64,000 nucleotides of DNA from Psychrobacter sp. UBA3480 (GCF_002377945.1 NZ_DFQV01000012.1:1-64000); one strand, 5' to 3'; positions 1 to 7,912 are shown, counted from the stretch's first letter. The notes: a model not told the origin generated them from the letters alone. Program-made: numbers and translations.

Positions 1-46
1 CTGCGGCGTGACCACGTGCGACTTGGCGAGACAAAGGTGCCATGCC
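1..46 (-). other. Continuation of the mesD frame beyond an in-frame TGA
   Basis: After the TGA at 49-47 the same minus-strand frame stays open to the window edge and reads GMAPLSRQVARGHAA. This looks like the conserved sequence after the last zinc-binding cysteine of MetE-type methionine synthases. The downstream protein is therefore either translated by readthrough or recoding, or is the remains of a recently broken C-terminus. The first bases after the TGA (46-39) can pair with 12-5: eight positions, one mismatch, one G-U. Confidence 0.6.
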
Positions 47-982
47 TCAGTTGGTCGCAGTATACAGCTTATCAGCATCGACAAATTGTAGCGCTTTTCG
101 TATCGTATCTGCCACCTCTTCTGGTGTCTCCATAGTGTTGGTTGCCACCTCAATGCCACCGACCATCACCGTTTTACCGCGAATCACTTCAATCAGATCC
201 ATAGGTACACGTGAGTTTTGACACTCCAGTGAGATGATATCGATTTTCGACTGTTGCAGTTTAGGGAATGCTTTTTCGTATTCGCGCCACTCTGAGCCCA
301 GTGTCTTTTTCCAATCGGTATTGGCTTTGATGCCATAGCCGTAGCAAATATGAACAGCTGTCTCACACTTTAGACCTTCAATGGCACGCTCTAAAGTTGC
401 AATACCCCAGTCGTTTACATCATCAAAGAACACATTAAATGCGGGCTCATCAAACTGGATAATATCGACACCAGCCGCTTCTAATTCTTTTGCTTCTTGA
501 TTCAGGATTTTAGCAAATTCCCAAGCCAATTTTTCACGGCTTTTATAATGACCGTCATATAACGTATCAATCATCGTCATCGGCCCTGGCAACGCCCATT
601 TGATTGGCTGATCGGTTTGCTGACGTAAAAACTTGGCATCATCAACGAACACGGACTTTGGACGGCTCACCGCACCAACGACTGATGGCACGCTCGCATC
701 GTAGCGATTACGGATTTTGACCGTCTCACGCTTCTCAAAGTCAACACCATCAAGGTGTTCGATGAACGTAGTCACAAAATGCTGACGGGTCTGCTCGCCA
801 TCACTTACAATATCAATCCCTGCATGCTGCTGCTCTTGCAATGATATACGCAGCGCATCTTGCTTGGCTTCAAGCAACTGCTCGCCCTCTAACGCCCAAG
901 GTGACCAAATTTTCTCAGGTTCTGCTAGCCAAGACGGTTTTGGTAAGCTGCCAGCGGTAGACGTCGGTAATAGTAGTTTCAT
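47..982 (-). CDS. mesD: MesD-type core methionine synthase (MetE C-terminal-like), stop codon at the fourth zinc ligand
   Basis: Short MetE-like protein carrying only the catalytic barrel of cobalamin-independent methionine synthase. The family of MetE-like proteins linked to DUF1852 has been described as MesD, which makes methionine from homocysteine without using methyl-folate and depends on MesX and oxygen. Three of the four expected zinc ligands are visible: H211 and C213 in HICY, and E253 in ISLEC. The fourth should be the Cys in a TN-C-GM motif, but here that codon (residue 312) is TGA and the frame continues with GMAPLSR. The product would end as LYTATN and lack a catalytic metal ligand unless the TGA is recoded. 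mesX lies 54 bp upstream on the same strand, so the two are probably co-transcribed. A point nonsense mutation, a sequencing error or selenocysteine could each explain the TGA. Family assignment is strong; functionality is uncertain. Confidence 0.85.
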   Translation of the reverse strand: MKLLLPTSTAGSLPKPSWLAEPEKIWSPWALEGEQLLEAKQDALRISLQEQQHAGIDIVSDGEQTRQHFVTTFIEHLDGVDFEKRETVKIRNRYDASVPSVVGAVSRPKSVFVDDAKFLRQQTDQPIKWALPGPMTMIDTLYDGHYKSREKLAWEFAKILNQEAKELEAAGVDIIQFDEPAFNVFFDDVNDWGIATLERAIEGLKCETAVHICYGYGIKANTDWKKTLGSEWREYEKAFPKLQQSKIDIISLECQNSRVPMDLIEVIRGKTVMVGGIEVATNTMETPEEVADTIRKALQFVDADKLYTATN

Positions 983-1036
983 ACGATTTATCTTCTGATT
1001 AATTTATTTTTTATTATGTTGATGAGTGATGCTCAG

Positions 1037-2074
1037 TTAAGCGGCTTGCTTCCTAGCCGTTTCTTTATCAGCAGCTTCTTTTTGAGCAGTATCGCCTGTT
1101 ACATCATAGCTTGTAGCCCATTCCTCAAGGATTGTTTGATACGGCTTAATAAAATGTGTCTCAGTAAATCTGCCTTGGGTCACTGCCATCTGACTACGTT
1201 CGGCACGGTCATAGACCACTTGAGTCAATGAATAGTCTTGGTAGTTCAGGCTAGGTTGATACACTTGTCCAGCGCTTGAGTTGGCATTGTAAATCTCAGG
1301 ACGGTAAATCTTCTGAAAGGTCTCCATAGTACTGATTGCACTAATCAGCTCAAGATCGGTGTAATCACTCAGCAAGTCCCCTGCAAAATAAAATGCTAAT
1401 GGCGCGGCGCTACCTTCAGGCTTAAAATAACGTACCGTTAAGCCCATTTTATGAAAATAGTCGTCGGTCAACGAGTATTCATCTTGCTTGTACTCAATGC
1501 CCAATACAGGATGCTGATTGACAGTACGGTAGTAAGTCTTGCTGGTTGAAACGCTCAGGCAAATCACAGGTTTTTTGTGAAAGTGAGCGTTGTAAGCTTC
1601 TGAATTCAATAAATATTGAAACAGCTTACCGTGCAACTCACCAAAATTATCTGGCGTTATGGATGCTAGGTTTTTGTCGCGATGCTCTGGTAATACAATA
1701 CTAAAGTCATAATCACGCACATAAGATGAGAAACTGTTGCCAACCATGCCGTCGATACGCTTGTTCTCTTTGTGATCCACAATCGTGGTTTTTAGCGTTT
1801 CGATAATAGGAAAGGTCTGACCATTGCCTTTAACATCTAGATCGACAGAGATGATATCAACTTCAACAGAATAACGATCTGCTGTCAGATTGTCCCAATG
1901 CGCCAATGCATTGAATCGATTATTAATCATGGTTAACGTTTTGCGTAGGTTCTCTTGGCGGTGCTCACCGCGTGCCAAATTTGCAAAGTTAGTCGTCAAA
2001 CGCGTACTATCTGCAGGCTGATAGTTTTCGTCAAAACGAATGTGCTTAATTGAACAATTGAATTCTTTACTCAT
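1037..2074 (-). CDS. mesX: MesX (DUF1852), partner protein of the MesD methionine synthase
   Basis: A 345-residue soluble protein of the DUF1852 family, recognised from its beginning (MSKEFNCSIKHIRFDENYQP) and from its position directly upstream of a MesD-type methionine synthase. DUF1852 has been reported as MesX, needed for MesD activity and thought to help supply the methyl group in aerobic bacteria. The biochemical step is not something I can see in the sequence. No signal peptide or membrane segment is evident. The last 25 residues are rich in Ala, Lys, Glu and Thr and look like a charged tail. The ATG is preceded by a GGAT-type ribosome site (GCGGATCACC). A MetR-like palindrome lies about 100 bases upstream, which suggests control by homocysteine and methionine status. 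Confidence 0.85.
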   Translation of the reverse strand: MSKEFNCSIKHIRFDENYQPADSTRLTTNFANLARGEHRQENLRKTLTMINNRFNALAHWDNLTADRYSVEVDIISVDLDVKGNGQTFPIIETLKTTIVDHKENKRIDGMVGNSFSSYVRDYDFSIVLPEHRDKNLASITPDNFGELHGKLFQYLLNSEAYNAHFHKKPVICLSVSTSKTYYRTVNQHPVLGIEYKQDEYSLTDDYFHKMGLTVRYFKPEGSAAPLAFYFAGDLLSDYTDLELISAISTMETFQKIYRPEIYNANSSAGQVYQPSLNYQDYSLTQVVYDRAERSQMAVTQGRFTETHFIKPYQTILEEWATSYDVTGDTAQKEAADKETARKQAA

Positions 2075-2174
2075 GGTGATCCGCTACCTTATTTATCTGA
2101 GATAAAACCAAATATGTGTATGAGGTGAATCATACCGAAATCTAAACATGAATAAAAACGATACAATCTAAACA

Positions 2175-2199
2175 TAAGATGAATTTTATTCATCTTATT
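2175..2199. promoter_or_regulatory. Candidate MetR operator upstream of mesX-mesD
   Basis: Perfect inverted repeat with 11-base arms and a 3-base TTT centre. Its core at 2181-2193 is TGAATTTTATTCA, which fits the TGAA-N5-TTCA consensus of the LysR-type methionine regulator MetR, including the A/T-rich centre. It lies about 100 bases upstream of the mesX start, a usual activator position. The assignment to MetR rests on motif and context only. Confidence 0.5.
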
Positions 2200-2324
2200 A
2201 AAAATTAGAGATACAAAGGAAATTTAACAGCGGAAGTTTTAAGAGTTCACTTAACGTATAACTAAGCCTTTAACATACTGGCGGCGAAGAAGGCTTTTAT
2301 ACTGCTTAAGAGTATTTGAGGCAT

Positions 2325-2352
2325 AAAAAAAGGATACCGTAGTATCCTTTTT
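2325..2352 (-). terminator. Rho-independent terminator after acr1
   Basis: The stem GGATAC/GTATCC is flanked by an A-run (2325-2331) and a T-run, with loop CGTA. On the minus strand it is followed by seven T residues and lies 32 bases after the acr1 stop. Its symmetry makes it potentially bidirectional. Confidence 0.85.
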
Positions 2353-2383
2353 ATTCAAATTCGAGCCTGATAACACATCGATT

Positions 2384-3271
2384 CTAGTGATGCTCACCAG
2401 GAAGAATTTTGGCAAAGGCACGCTGAGCAAGGTTAGGCTTGCTATCAGTCGTTTGTGCGGCGGTCGAACTTGGGAAAATGCGATAACCAATGGACTGGAC
2501 GCCAACGTTAAAGGCTGGTACCAGTGAATAAGTCGCCGATGCAAATTTACCCATATTACTAGCGATGCTATTTGGCTTATGAACGATGGCTTTTGCGACC
2601 ATCATCGCTGCTTCGTCAGGCATCAGTGCTGGCATATAACGATATAGCTTGGTTGGCGCAATCATCGGGGTACGCACAAGTGGCATAAAGATATTGGTCA
2701 CTTTGATATTATCGCCTTTGACTTCAGCAGCCAAACAGCGACTAAATGCGTCTAAGGCAGCTTTTGACGCGACATATGCTGAAAAGCGAGGGCTGTTTGC
2801 CAATACTCCAATTGATGAGATATTCACGATTTGACCAGTTTGGCGACCAATCATCGTTGGCAAGAAACCAAGAATGATTTTGACCGCGCCAAAATAATTA
2901 ATCTCCATGGTACGTTCAAAATCATGAAAACGGTTGACCGACTCATGCACTGAACGGCGAATCGAACGACCCGCATTGTTGACTAGTACATCGACATGCT
3001 TAAAGTCAGCCAAAATATTTTCACTGGTTTTTTCAATCTCATCCATATTGGTCAGATCGCATGGATAGTAACTAGCCGCGCCGCCAAGTGTTTCAATATT
3101 TTCTTTGACCATTTTTAGCTTATCTTCAGTACGGGCCAGCAAAATAACATGCGCGCCGCATTCACTGAGCAAAAAAGCCGTACGCTCGCCGATACCACTT
3201 GAAGCGCCTGTGATGATAATATTCTTGCCTTTGACGGCTTTGGTGATTGCTTTTTTCGAGAGATTGGCCAT
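2384..3271 (-). CDS. acr1: Acr1-type long-chain fatty acyl-CoA reductase (SDR fold)
   Basis: A 295-residue short-chain dehydrogenase. The nucleotide-binding motif GASSGIG is near residues 22-28, NNAG near 97, and the catalytic Ser (ISSIG) and YVASK motifs near 152-170. Length, the central RFHDFERTMEINYFGAV stretch, MPLVRTPMIAPTKLY and the C-terminal PGEHH all resemble Acinetobacter Acr1, the NADPH-dependent reductase that makes fatty aldehydes from acyl-CoA for wax ester synthesis. Wax esters are known storage lipids in this bacterial family. The C-terminal amphipathic tail after residue 240 distinguishes it from generic SDRs. It has AAGGACT before the ATG, its own terminator, and no wax synthase next to it in this window. 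A related SDR with another substrate cannot be excluded. Confidence 0.85.
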   Translation of the reverse strand: MANLSKKAITKAVKGKNIIITGASSGIGERTAFLLSECGAHVILLARTEDKLKMVKENIETLGGAASYYPCDLTNMDEIEKTSENILADFKHVDVLVNNAGRSIRRSVHESVNRFHDFERTMEINYFGAVKIILGFLPTMIGRQTGQIVNISSIGVLANSPRFSAYVASKAALDAFSRCLAAEVKGDNIKVTNIFMPLVRTPMIAPTKLYRYMPALMPDEAAMMVAKAIVHKPNSIASNMGKFASATYSLVPAFNVGVQSIGYRIFPSSTAAQTTDSKPNLAQRAFAKILPGEHH

Positions 3272-3361
3272 AAAAAGTCCTTTTCGTTTATTCTATAGTT
3301 ATTGGTATTCGGTTATAGCATAGCAAAAAATGTCGTATGGAGTGAACAAAACCATAGTGGG

Positions 3362-3408
3362 CGTTAGCTAACGGGACTTTTACAAATTTCGTCGACATAA
3401 ATATTTAT
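3362..3408. promoter_or_regulatory. Two 12-base palindromes between divergent acr1 and the DUF1622 gene
   Basis: CGTTAGCTAACG (3362-3373) and ATAAATATTTAT (3397-3408) are both perfect palindromes within the 210-base divergent promoter region. They could be operators for one or both genes. The second is very AT-rich and could be part of a promoter. No regulator is identified. Confidence 0.35.
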
Positions 3409-3481
3409 AAATATATTTTTAGCTTGTTGTTAACTACTAAGTGCTAAGCTTTTTTCTGATCAATTATGAGGGGCACCTGCT

Positions 3482-3883
3482 TTGATAGACACACTAACTC
3501 ACTATATCGACTTAATTGCCAAAATGATCGAAGTCATTGGCGTCCTCATTATGTTTTTTGGACTATTTCTTGCTTTATATAGAGCTTTTCGAGCGTCTGG
3601 CCATTTCAACAATGATACTTACGTCGAGATCAGACAGACCGTAGGCAAGTCTATATTGTTGGGGTTAGAAGTGCTGATTGCCGCTGATATCGTGGCTACT
3701 GTCGTCACCGAGCCATCGCTACGTAGCGTACTGGTGCTAGGTTTTATCGTACTGATTCGAACCTTTTTAAGCTTATCGCTACAGGTTGAACTAGAAGGTC
3801 GATTCCCTTGGCAAAATAGAAAGCCTGCGCCTGACAAACAGTCTGATACTGACAATCATACTGTGCCAATTGACAAAGCATAG
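3482..3883 (+). CDS. DUF1622 family small inner-membrane protein
   Basis: A 133-residue protein of the DUF1622 family. Three hydrophobic segments are visible: about residues 18-37 (VIGVLIMFFGLFLALYRAF), 57-74 (SILLGLEVLIAADIVATVV) and 83-102 (VLVLGFIVLIRTFLSLSL). A hydrophilic, probably cytoplasmic, C-terminal tail of about 25 residues (KPAPDKQSDTDNHT) follows. The start is a TTG. It is chosen because a strong GAGGGG ribosome site at 3468-3473 lies eight bases ahead and no ATG precedes the conserved first helix. The gene stands alone, divergent from acr1 and convergent with dusB. The biochemical role of DUF1622 is unknown. Confidence 0.75.
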   Translation: MIDTLTHYIDLIAKMIEVIGVLIMFFGLFLALYRAFRASGHFNNDTYVEIRQTVGKSILLGLEVLIAADIVATVVTEPSLRSVLVLGFIVLIRTFLSLSLQVELEGRFPWQNRKPAPDKQSDTDNHTVPIDKA

Positions 3884-3962
3884 CTGTTGGACAAAAATGC
3901 CATCAAGAAACGATGCATAGAAATAACTAGCACTGATTTATAAAACAATATTTAAGCGATTA

Positions 3963-4994
3963 CTATTCGTGCGCCTGCAAAAAAGTTTCGACAACTTTGA
4001 ATTGCCCAGTGGTACTTTCTTCGCCATACATCGCCTGTCTAAAGGCGTTAGAGTTTGGAATGCCTGTCGTATACCATGCAATATGTTTACGAGCGATACG
4101 GCAGCCTGAGTACTCCCCGTAGAAATCATAAAGCTCTTGCAAATGAGCCAGTACGATCTCTTTTATCTCACTAACGCTCGGTGCCTCTAGACGCTCGCCA
4201 GTACGCAAGAAATGCTCAATATCGCGAAATATCCATGGTTGCCCTTGTGCAGCACGCCCAATCATCACCGCATCACAGCCTGTCATCTTATAGACGTGTT
4301 GGGCTTTTTGTGCGCTATCGATATCACCGTTAGCAATGACAGGAATACTGATGCTTTCTTTGACTTCACGTATTAGCTCATAGCGTGCATTACCTGTGTA
4401 CATGTCTTCACGCGTACGTCCATGAATAGCAATCGCTGCAATGCCCGCCTGCTCAGCACGCTTGGCGACTCGTAAGATGTTTTCACGACCGTTTTCAAAG
4501 CCTAGACGTGTCTTTAGCGTGACAGGCGCATCAACGGCATTGACCGTTGCATCTAGCAATCGCGCGACCAAATCCTCATCTTGCAACAATGCAGAGCCTG
4601 CCAGCTTACGACAGACCTTTTTGGCCGGACAGCCCATATTAATATCGATAATCTGTGCGCCATTATCAATTTGATAACGAGCCGCTTCAGCCAGTTTGTC
4701 CGGCTCAGCACCTGCTATCTGCGCCGAAATAGGCGCAATCTCATTGTCAAAATTGGCACGGTACAGAGATTTTTTGCGTGCATAAAGCGCCGTGTCAGCG
4801 ATGATCATTTCACTGACCGCATGGCCTGCGCCAAATGATTTGCATAATCGGCGAAAGGGATTGTCTGTCACGCCTGCCATCGGTGCGACCATCAAACGGT
4901 TTTCAATCGTCAGGCCACCGATATTTAGTGGCTGTAATAGCGGATGATCAGACAAAGTCGAGGACGAAGGTAAAATGGGAGAATCAATAGACAT
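3963..4994 (-). CDS. dusB: tRNA-dihydrouridine synthase B
   Basis: FMN enzyme reducing uridines in the tRNA D-loop. The DusB subtype is indicated by APMAGVTDNPFR near residue 37, NMGCPAKKVCRKLAGSALL with catalytic Cys at 122, and HGRTRE, IANGDI and MIGRAAQGQPWIF in the usual order. With the ATG at 4994 it is 343 residues, slightly longer than the E. coli enzyme (321) because of about 25 extra N-terminal residues. A TTG at 5024 would add ten more, but it lies inside a terminator hairpin. The ATG has no visible Shine-Dalgarno sequence, because the U-tract of that hairpin ends just before it. In E. coli dusB precedes fis; no fis follows here. Function is secure; the exact start is not. Confidence 0.92.
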   Translation of the reverse strand: MSIDSPILPSSSTLSDHPLLQPLNIGGLTIENRLMVAPMAGVTDNPFRRLCKSFGAGHAVSEMIIADTALYARKKSLYRANFDNEIAPISAQIAGAEPDKLAEAARYQIDNGAQIIDINMGCPAKKVCRKLAGSALLQDEDLVARLLDATVNAVDAPVTLKTRLGFENGRENILRVAKRAEQAGIAAIAIHGRTREDMYTGNARYELIREVKESISIPVIANGDIDSAQKAQHVYKMTGCDAVMIGRAAQGQPWIFRDIEHFLRTGERLEAPSVSEIKEIVLAHLQELYDFYGEYSGCRIARKHIAWYTTGIPNSNAFRQAMYGEESTTGQFKVVETFLQAHE

Positions 4995-5030
4995 AAAAAA
5001 CGGCTTGATTTGTAAGGAAAACAAGCCGTT
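4995..5030 (-). terminator. Terminator-like hairpin abutting the dusB start codon
   Basis: A 9-base perfect stem (5022-5030 with 4999-5007), a 14-base loop and six T residues on the minus strand end one base before the dusB ATG at 4994. It probably terminates the betT transcript. Because its U-tract occupies the place of a ribosome site, it may also affect dusB expression. Confidence 0.75.
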
Positions 5031-5052
5031 ATTCTAAGGATTCGTGCACATA

Positions 5053-5082
5053 ATGCAAGCTATTCACGTGAATAACTTGCAT
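5053..5082. repeat. 30-base imperfect palindrome with a parS-like core
   Basis: The arms ATGCAAG (5053-5059) and CTTGCAT (5076-5082) flank the perfect 12-base palindrome ATTCACGTGAAT (5062-5073), with two unmatched bases on each side. The central TTCACGTGAA equals the inner ten bases of the common ParB site consensus, but the outer bases do not match it. It lies between the betT stop and its terminator. It may be an operator, a parS variant or simply a transcript-end hairpin. Confidence 0.4.
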
Positions 5083-5114
5083 AAGCATTGGTCATTTTTG
5101 ATACATTTCATACA

Positions 5115-7160
5115 TTATTTATCAAGCACACTGCCCTGCTCTAGCGTGATGTCATCATCATGCTCCTGCATGCGCCACGGCAGGCTATCAGGCGATACAT
5201 TGAGGAAATGTAAATACTTCTCAAACTGATCGATGATGTCATTAATCACTGATTCAGATTTGTAGCCGTATAAGTCATAGGTCTGACCACCACGGCGTAG
5301 ATACACCTCAGCGCGATGATGATGCTCTTGTGGCAAGGTATCCGCACTGTCTTCAGTATAATAATCAGGCGCATCATGCTCAGATAAGCGAACTTCATAC
5401 CAAAATTCAACATCGTCACCGCGCTGTAGCTCTAATACGGCTCGGTTATTAACCGCGTCATAGTTGACCTCAGTCGTCCAACCAGTTTCTGCAAATTTAG
5501 ACGACACCTCCATCATCGAAGGCATAACCACTTCTTTGATATAACTTAAGACCTTTTCACGCGTTGGCTTATCGGTCATATAGTCAATACGCTCGCGCCA
5601 TGCAGACGGTTTGAGTAGATGCGGCGGCAGTCTGTTGTCATTACCAAGGCTTTGATTACGATGTCCTTCGATACGCAGCGCACGCCACATGCCAAACATT
5701 GAAATAAGAATAATAATCGCAAATGGTAACGCACTAACGATAGCCGCTGTTTGTAGGGCTTCTAAACCACCTGCAAGTAGCAATACTGCTGCGACAGCAC
5801 CTTCAGTTACTACCCAAAAGCTACGCTGCCACCATGGTGTATCACTGCGACCACCTGCCGCTAGCGAGTCGATTACCAATGAGCCAGAATCCGAAGACGT
5901 CACAAAAAAGGTAATAATCAATAAAATGGTCAACGACGACACAAATTCAGTAAACGGTAGATTCTCTAACAGTTTAAACAAAGCAATCGCTTGGTTGTTT
6001 TGTACTTCACTGATTAATGAGGTATAACCATCGACCATAATCATGTGTAGCGCGGTATCACCAAACACCGAAAACCAGAAGAACGTAAAGAAAGTCGGTA
6101 CCAGCATCACACCCAATACAAACTCACGAATAGTACGACCACGGCTAATCTTGGCGATAAACAGACCTACAAAAGGTGCCCATGCAATCGTCCATGCAAA
6201 AATAAATAAAGTCCAGCTGCCGATCCAATTGCTATTCTCGTATGCTTGCAAGCTAAAGGTACGTTCAACGATATTACCCAAATAGCTACCCGTATTTTCC
6301 ATAAAGGCGTTCAAGATAAAAATGGTCGGACCGACAACAAATACGAACAGCATCAGCGCAGTTGCCAATAGCATATTCAAAATAGATAAGCGTTTTACGC
6401 CCTTGTCCATACCTGCCAATACCGATACCAATGCCGCGGCTGTCACCAAGGCAATGGCAATCACCTGTACGGTCGTATTCACTGGAATGATATCTGGCAA
6501 TAGATAATTGAGTCCCGCATTGATTTGCGACACCGACAAGCCAAGACTGGTCGCAATACCAAACATCGTACCTAGTATCGCAAACACATCGACTGTATGA
6601 CCGATAGGGCCATGAATCCTGTCACCAATAATCGGGTACAACGTCGAGCGTATTGATAGTGGTAAACCATGACGAAACGCAAAATAAGCTAGTGATAAAC
6701 CAACGACACCATAAATCGCCCAAATATGGAACCCCCAATGGAAATACGCAATTTGCATCGCCTCTTTTGCCGCAGCAATAGTCTGCGGATCCGACATTGG
6801 CGGACTAGAAAAGTGCATCACTGGTTCCGCTACCCCATAAAACAGTAGCGCAATCCCGTAACCTGCCGAAAACAGCATGGCAAACCATTCAAGAAATCCG
6901 TACTCCGCCTCAGCATGATCAGGGCCCAGCTTGATACTGCCATAAGACGAAAACGCCAGTACAATAATGAACATCAAAAACAGTGCCACTGCCAGCATAT
7001 AAAACCAACCGAATGTCTCAGTCGTAAAACTAAGCACATCACTAAACAGAGCACCCGCTGCTTCAGGATTGATCGCGGTACCAATGACCAATAACAGCAT
7101 AATAATTGCTGCAGGCACAAAGACTGGTAATAAAATAGTCGAACGAGGTAATTTACTCAT
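5115..7160 (-). CDS. betT: BCCT-family choline/betaine transporter, long BetT type
   Basis: Inner-membrane secondary transporter of the betaine/choline/carnitine family with about twelve hydrophobic helices over residues 10-510. Family landmarks include the Trp-rich stretch WTLFIFAWTIAWAPFVGLFIA, the FFWFSVFGDTAL segment and SSDSGSLVIDSLAAGG. A long soluble C-terminal domain (about residues 515-681) is typical of BetT-like choline transporters and their osmotic regulation. The total of 681 residues compares with about 677 in E. coli BetT. I chose the ATG at 7160 (MSKLPRS), which has GAGGAT upstream; a TTG six codons earlier is possible. No betaine-synthesis genes (betA/betB/betI) are beside it, so the substrate, choline or glycine betaine, is inferred from subtype only. 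Confidence 0.85.
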   Translation of the reverse strand: MSKLPRSTILLPVFVPAAIIMLLLVIGTAINPEAAGALFSDVLSFTTETFGWFYMLAVALFLMFIIVLAFSSYGSIKLGPDHAEAEYGFLEWFAMLFSAGYGIALLFYGVAEPVMHFSSPPMSDPQTIAAAKEAMQIAYFHWGFHIWAIYGVVGLSLAYFAFRHGLPLSIRSTLYPIIGDRIHGPIGHTVDVFAILGTMFGIATSLGLSVSQINAGLNYLLPDIIPVNTTVQVIAIALVTAAALVSVLAGMDKGVKRLSILNMLLATALMLFVFVVGPTIFILNAFMENTGSYLGNIVERTFSLQAYENSNWIGSWTLFIFAWTIAWAPFVGLFIAKISRGRTIREFVLGVMLVPTFFTFFWFSVFGDTALHMIMVDGYTSLISEVQNNQAIALFKLLENLPFTEFVSSLTILLIITFFVTSSDSGSLVIDSLAAGGRSDTPWWQRSFWVVTEGAVAAVLLLAGGLEALQTAAIVSALPFAIIILISMFGMWRALRIEGHRNQSLGNDNRLPPHLLKPSAWRERIDYMTDKPTREKVLSYIKEVVMPSMMEVSSKFAETGWTTEVNYDAVNNRAVLELQRGDDVEFWYEVRLSEHDAPDYYTEDSADTLPQEHHHRAEVYLRRGGQTYDLYGYKSESVINDIIDQFEKYLHFLNVSPDSLPWRMQEHDDDITLEQGSVLDK

Positions 7161-7471
7161 TAAAGATAATATCCTCAAAAGTTGACGATGCCTTTTTATA
7201 GAAAAGTTTTAATTAAGGCAAAGATTAGAAAGTGTGTGTGAATGGTTATAATAATTATCACACTCTTTTCCAAAACCCTAGACAAGCGTTCAACTCGTAA
7301 CATGACTTTAACGAATGTTACATGACTATTACCAAGAAAATAAAAAAGGCAGCTTGCTAGCTGCCTTTTGATTGTATATGTATTTTTTTAGTGATTTATA
7401 ATCTATAAATGCTCGCTAATTCGTAAATACCAATATTTTTTATACCTAAACAGAAGCACTCTGTTTCCTAA
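7161..7471. other. Intergenic region upstream of betT
   Basis: This 311-base AT-rich gap contains the betT promoter region and one clear terminator (7342-7369) for the HIT gene. A loose GTGTGA/TCACAC inverted repeat (7236-7263) has a spacer too long for a CRP site. No small gene is apparent. Confidence 0.5.
7342..7369 (-). terminator. Terminator after the HIT-family gene
   Basis: AGGCAGCT/AGCTGCCT stem (7347-7354 with 7359-7366), loop TGCT, with six A residues before and T residues after, so it can act on either strand. It lies about 100 bases beyond the HIT gene stop on the minus strand. Confidence 0.75.
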
Positions 7472-7912
7472 CTAGGCATTAATCACTGCCGCCAACTTCT
7501 GCGCAATATCTGCCAAATCATTATTATCAGCTTGGGTCACTGCATGACGTCCTAACTCATGAATACTTGATGGAATGAGATGCACATGATAATGAAAGAC
7601 CGTTTGACCTGCTTGTGAGCCATTCAACTGCATTTGGATAACACCTTCACGCTCAAACACTTGACGCTGGGCTTGCATAACCTTTTTAGAGGTCATTAAT
7701 ACCGCAGCAGCATACTCTGGCTCAAGATCGGCCAAATCAACAGCTTTTTGCTTCGGTATCACCAATACGTGGCCTTCTGCTTGCGGCATGATATCCATAA
7801 AGGCGAGCGTTTTATCATCTTCATATACTTTATGATACGGAATATCACCATCTAGCATTTTGGCAAAGATATTATTGTCGTCGTAAGTAGTCTGTTGATT
7901 CAATTCAGTCAT
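7472..7912 (-). CDS. HIT-family nucleotide hydrolase/transferase
   Basis: A 146-residue histidine-triad protein. The catalytic triad motif His-X-His-X-His (FHYHVHLIPS) is near residues 113-122. The N-terminal nucleotide-binding part (FAKMLDGDIPYHKVYEDDKTLAFMDIMPQAEGHVLVIPK) follows the usual HinT/HIT layout. Members hydrolyse AMP-lysine, AMP-NH2 or related nucleoside phosphoramidates, acting as cytoplasmic dimers. The ATG has a good AAGGAAG ribosome site. The protein is slightly longer than E. coli HinT, with an extra C-terminal helix ending QKLAAVINA. The physiological substrate cannot be read from the sequence. It appears monocistronic. Confidence 0.88.
   Translation of the reverse strand: MTELNQQTTYDDNNIFAKMLDGDIPYHKVYEDDKTLAFMDIMPQAEGHVLVIPKQKAVDLADLEPEYAAAVLMTSKKVMQAQRQVFEREGVIQMQLNGSQAGQTVFHYHVHLIPSSIHELGRHAVTQADNNDLADIAQKLAAVINA

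Larger units (their letters stand above)
2075..2383. other. Intergenic region upstream of mesX: direct repeat, palindrome and terminator
   Basis: This 309-base gap holds the mesX promoter region on the minus strand. It contains an exact 11-base direct repeat, AATCTAAACAT, at 2139-2149 and 2166-2176. The second copy overlaps a perfect palindrome with 11-base arms at 2175-2199. The acr1 terminator is at 2325-2352. I see no convincing small gene in it. Confidence 0.6.

Noticed and set aside
2251..2544. 97-codon minus-strand frame overlapping the acr1 3' end
   Set aside because: It overlaps acr1 in another frame, crosses the acr1 terminator and has no ribosome site or recognisable protein features.
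7236..7263. GTGTGA/TCACAC inverted repeat resembling a CRP site upstream of betT
   Set aside because: The spacer is 16 bases instead of the six needed for a CRP dimer.
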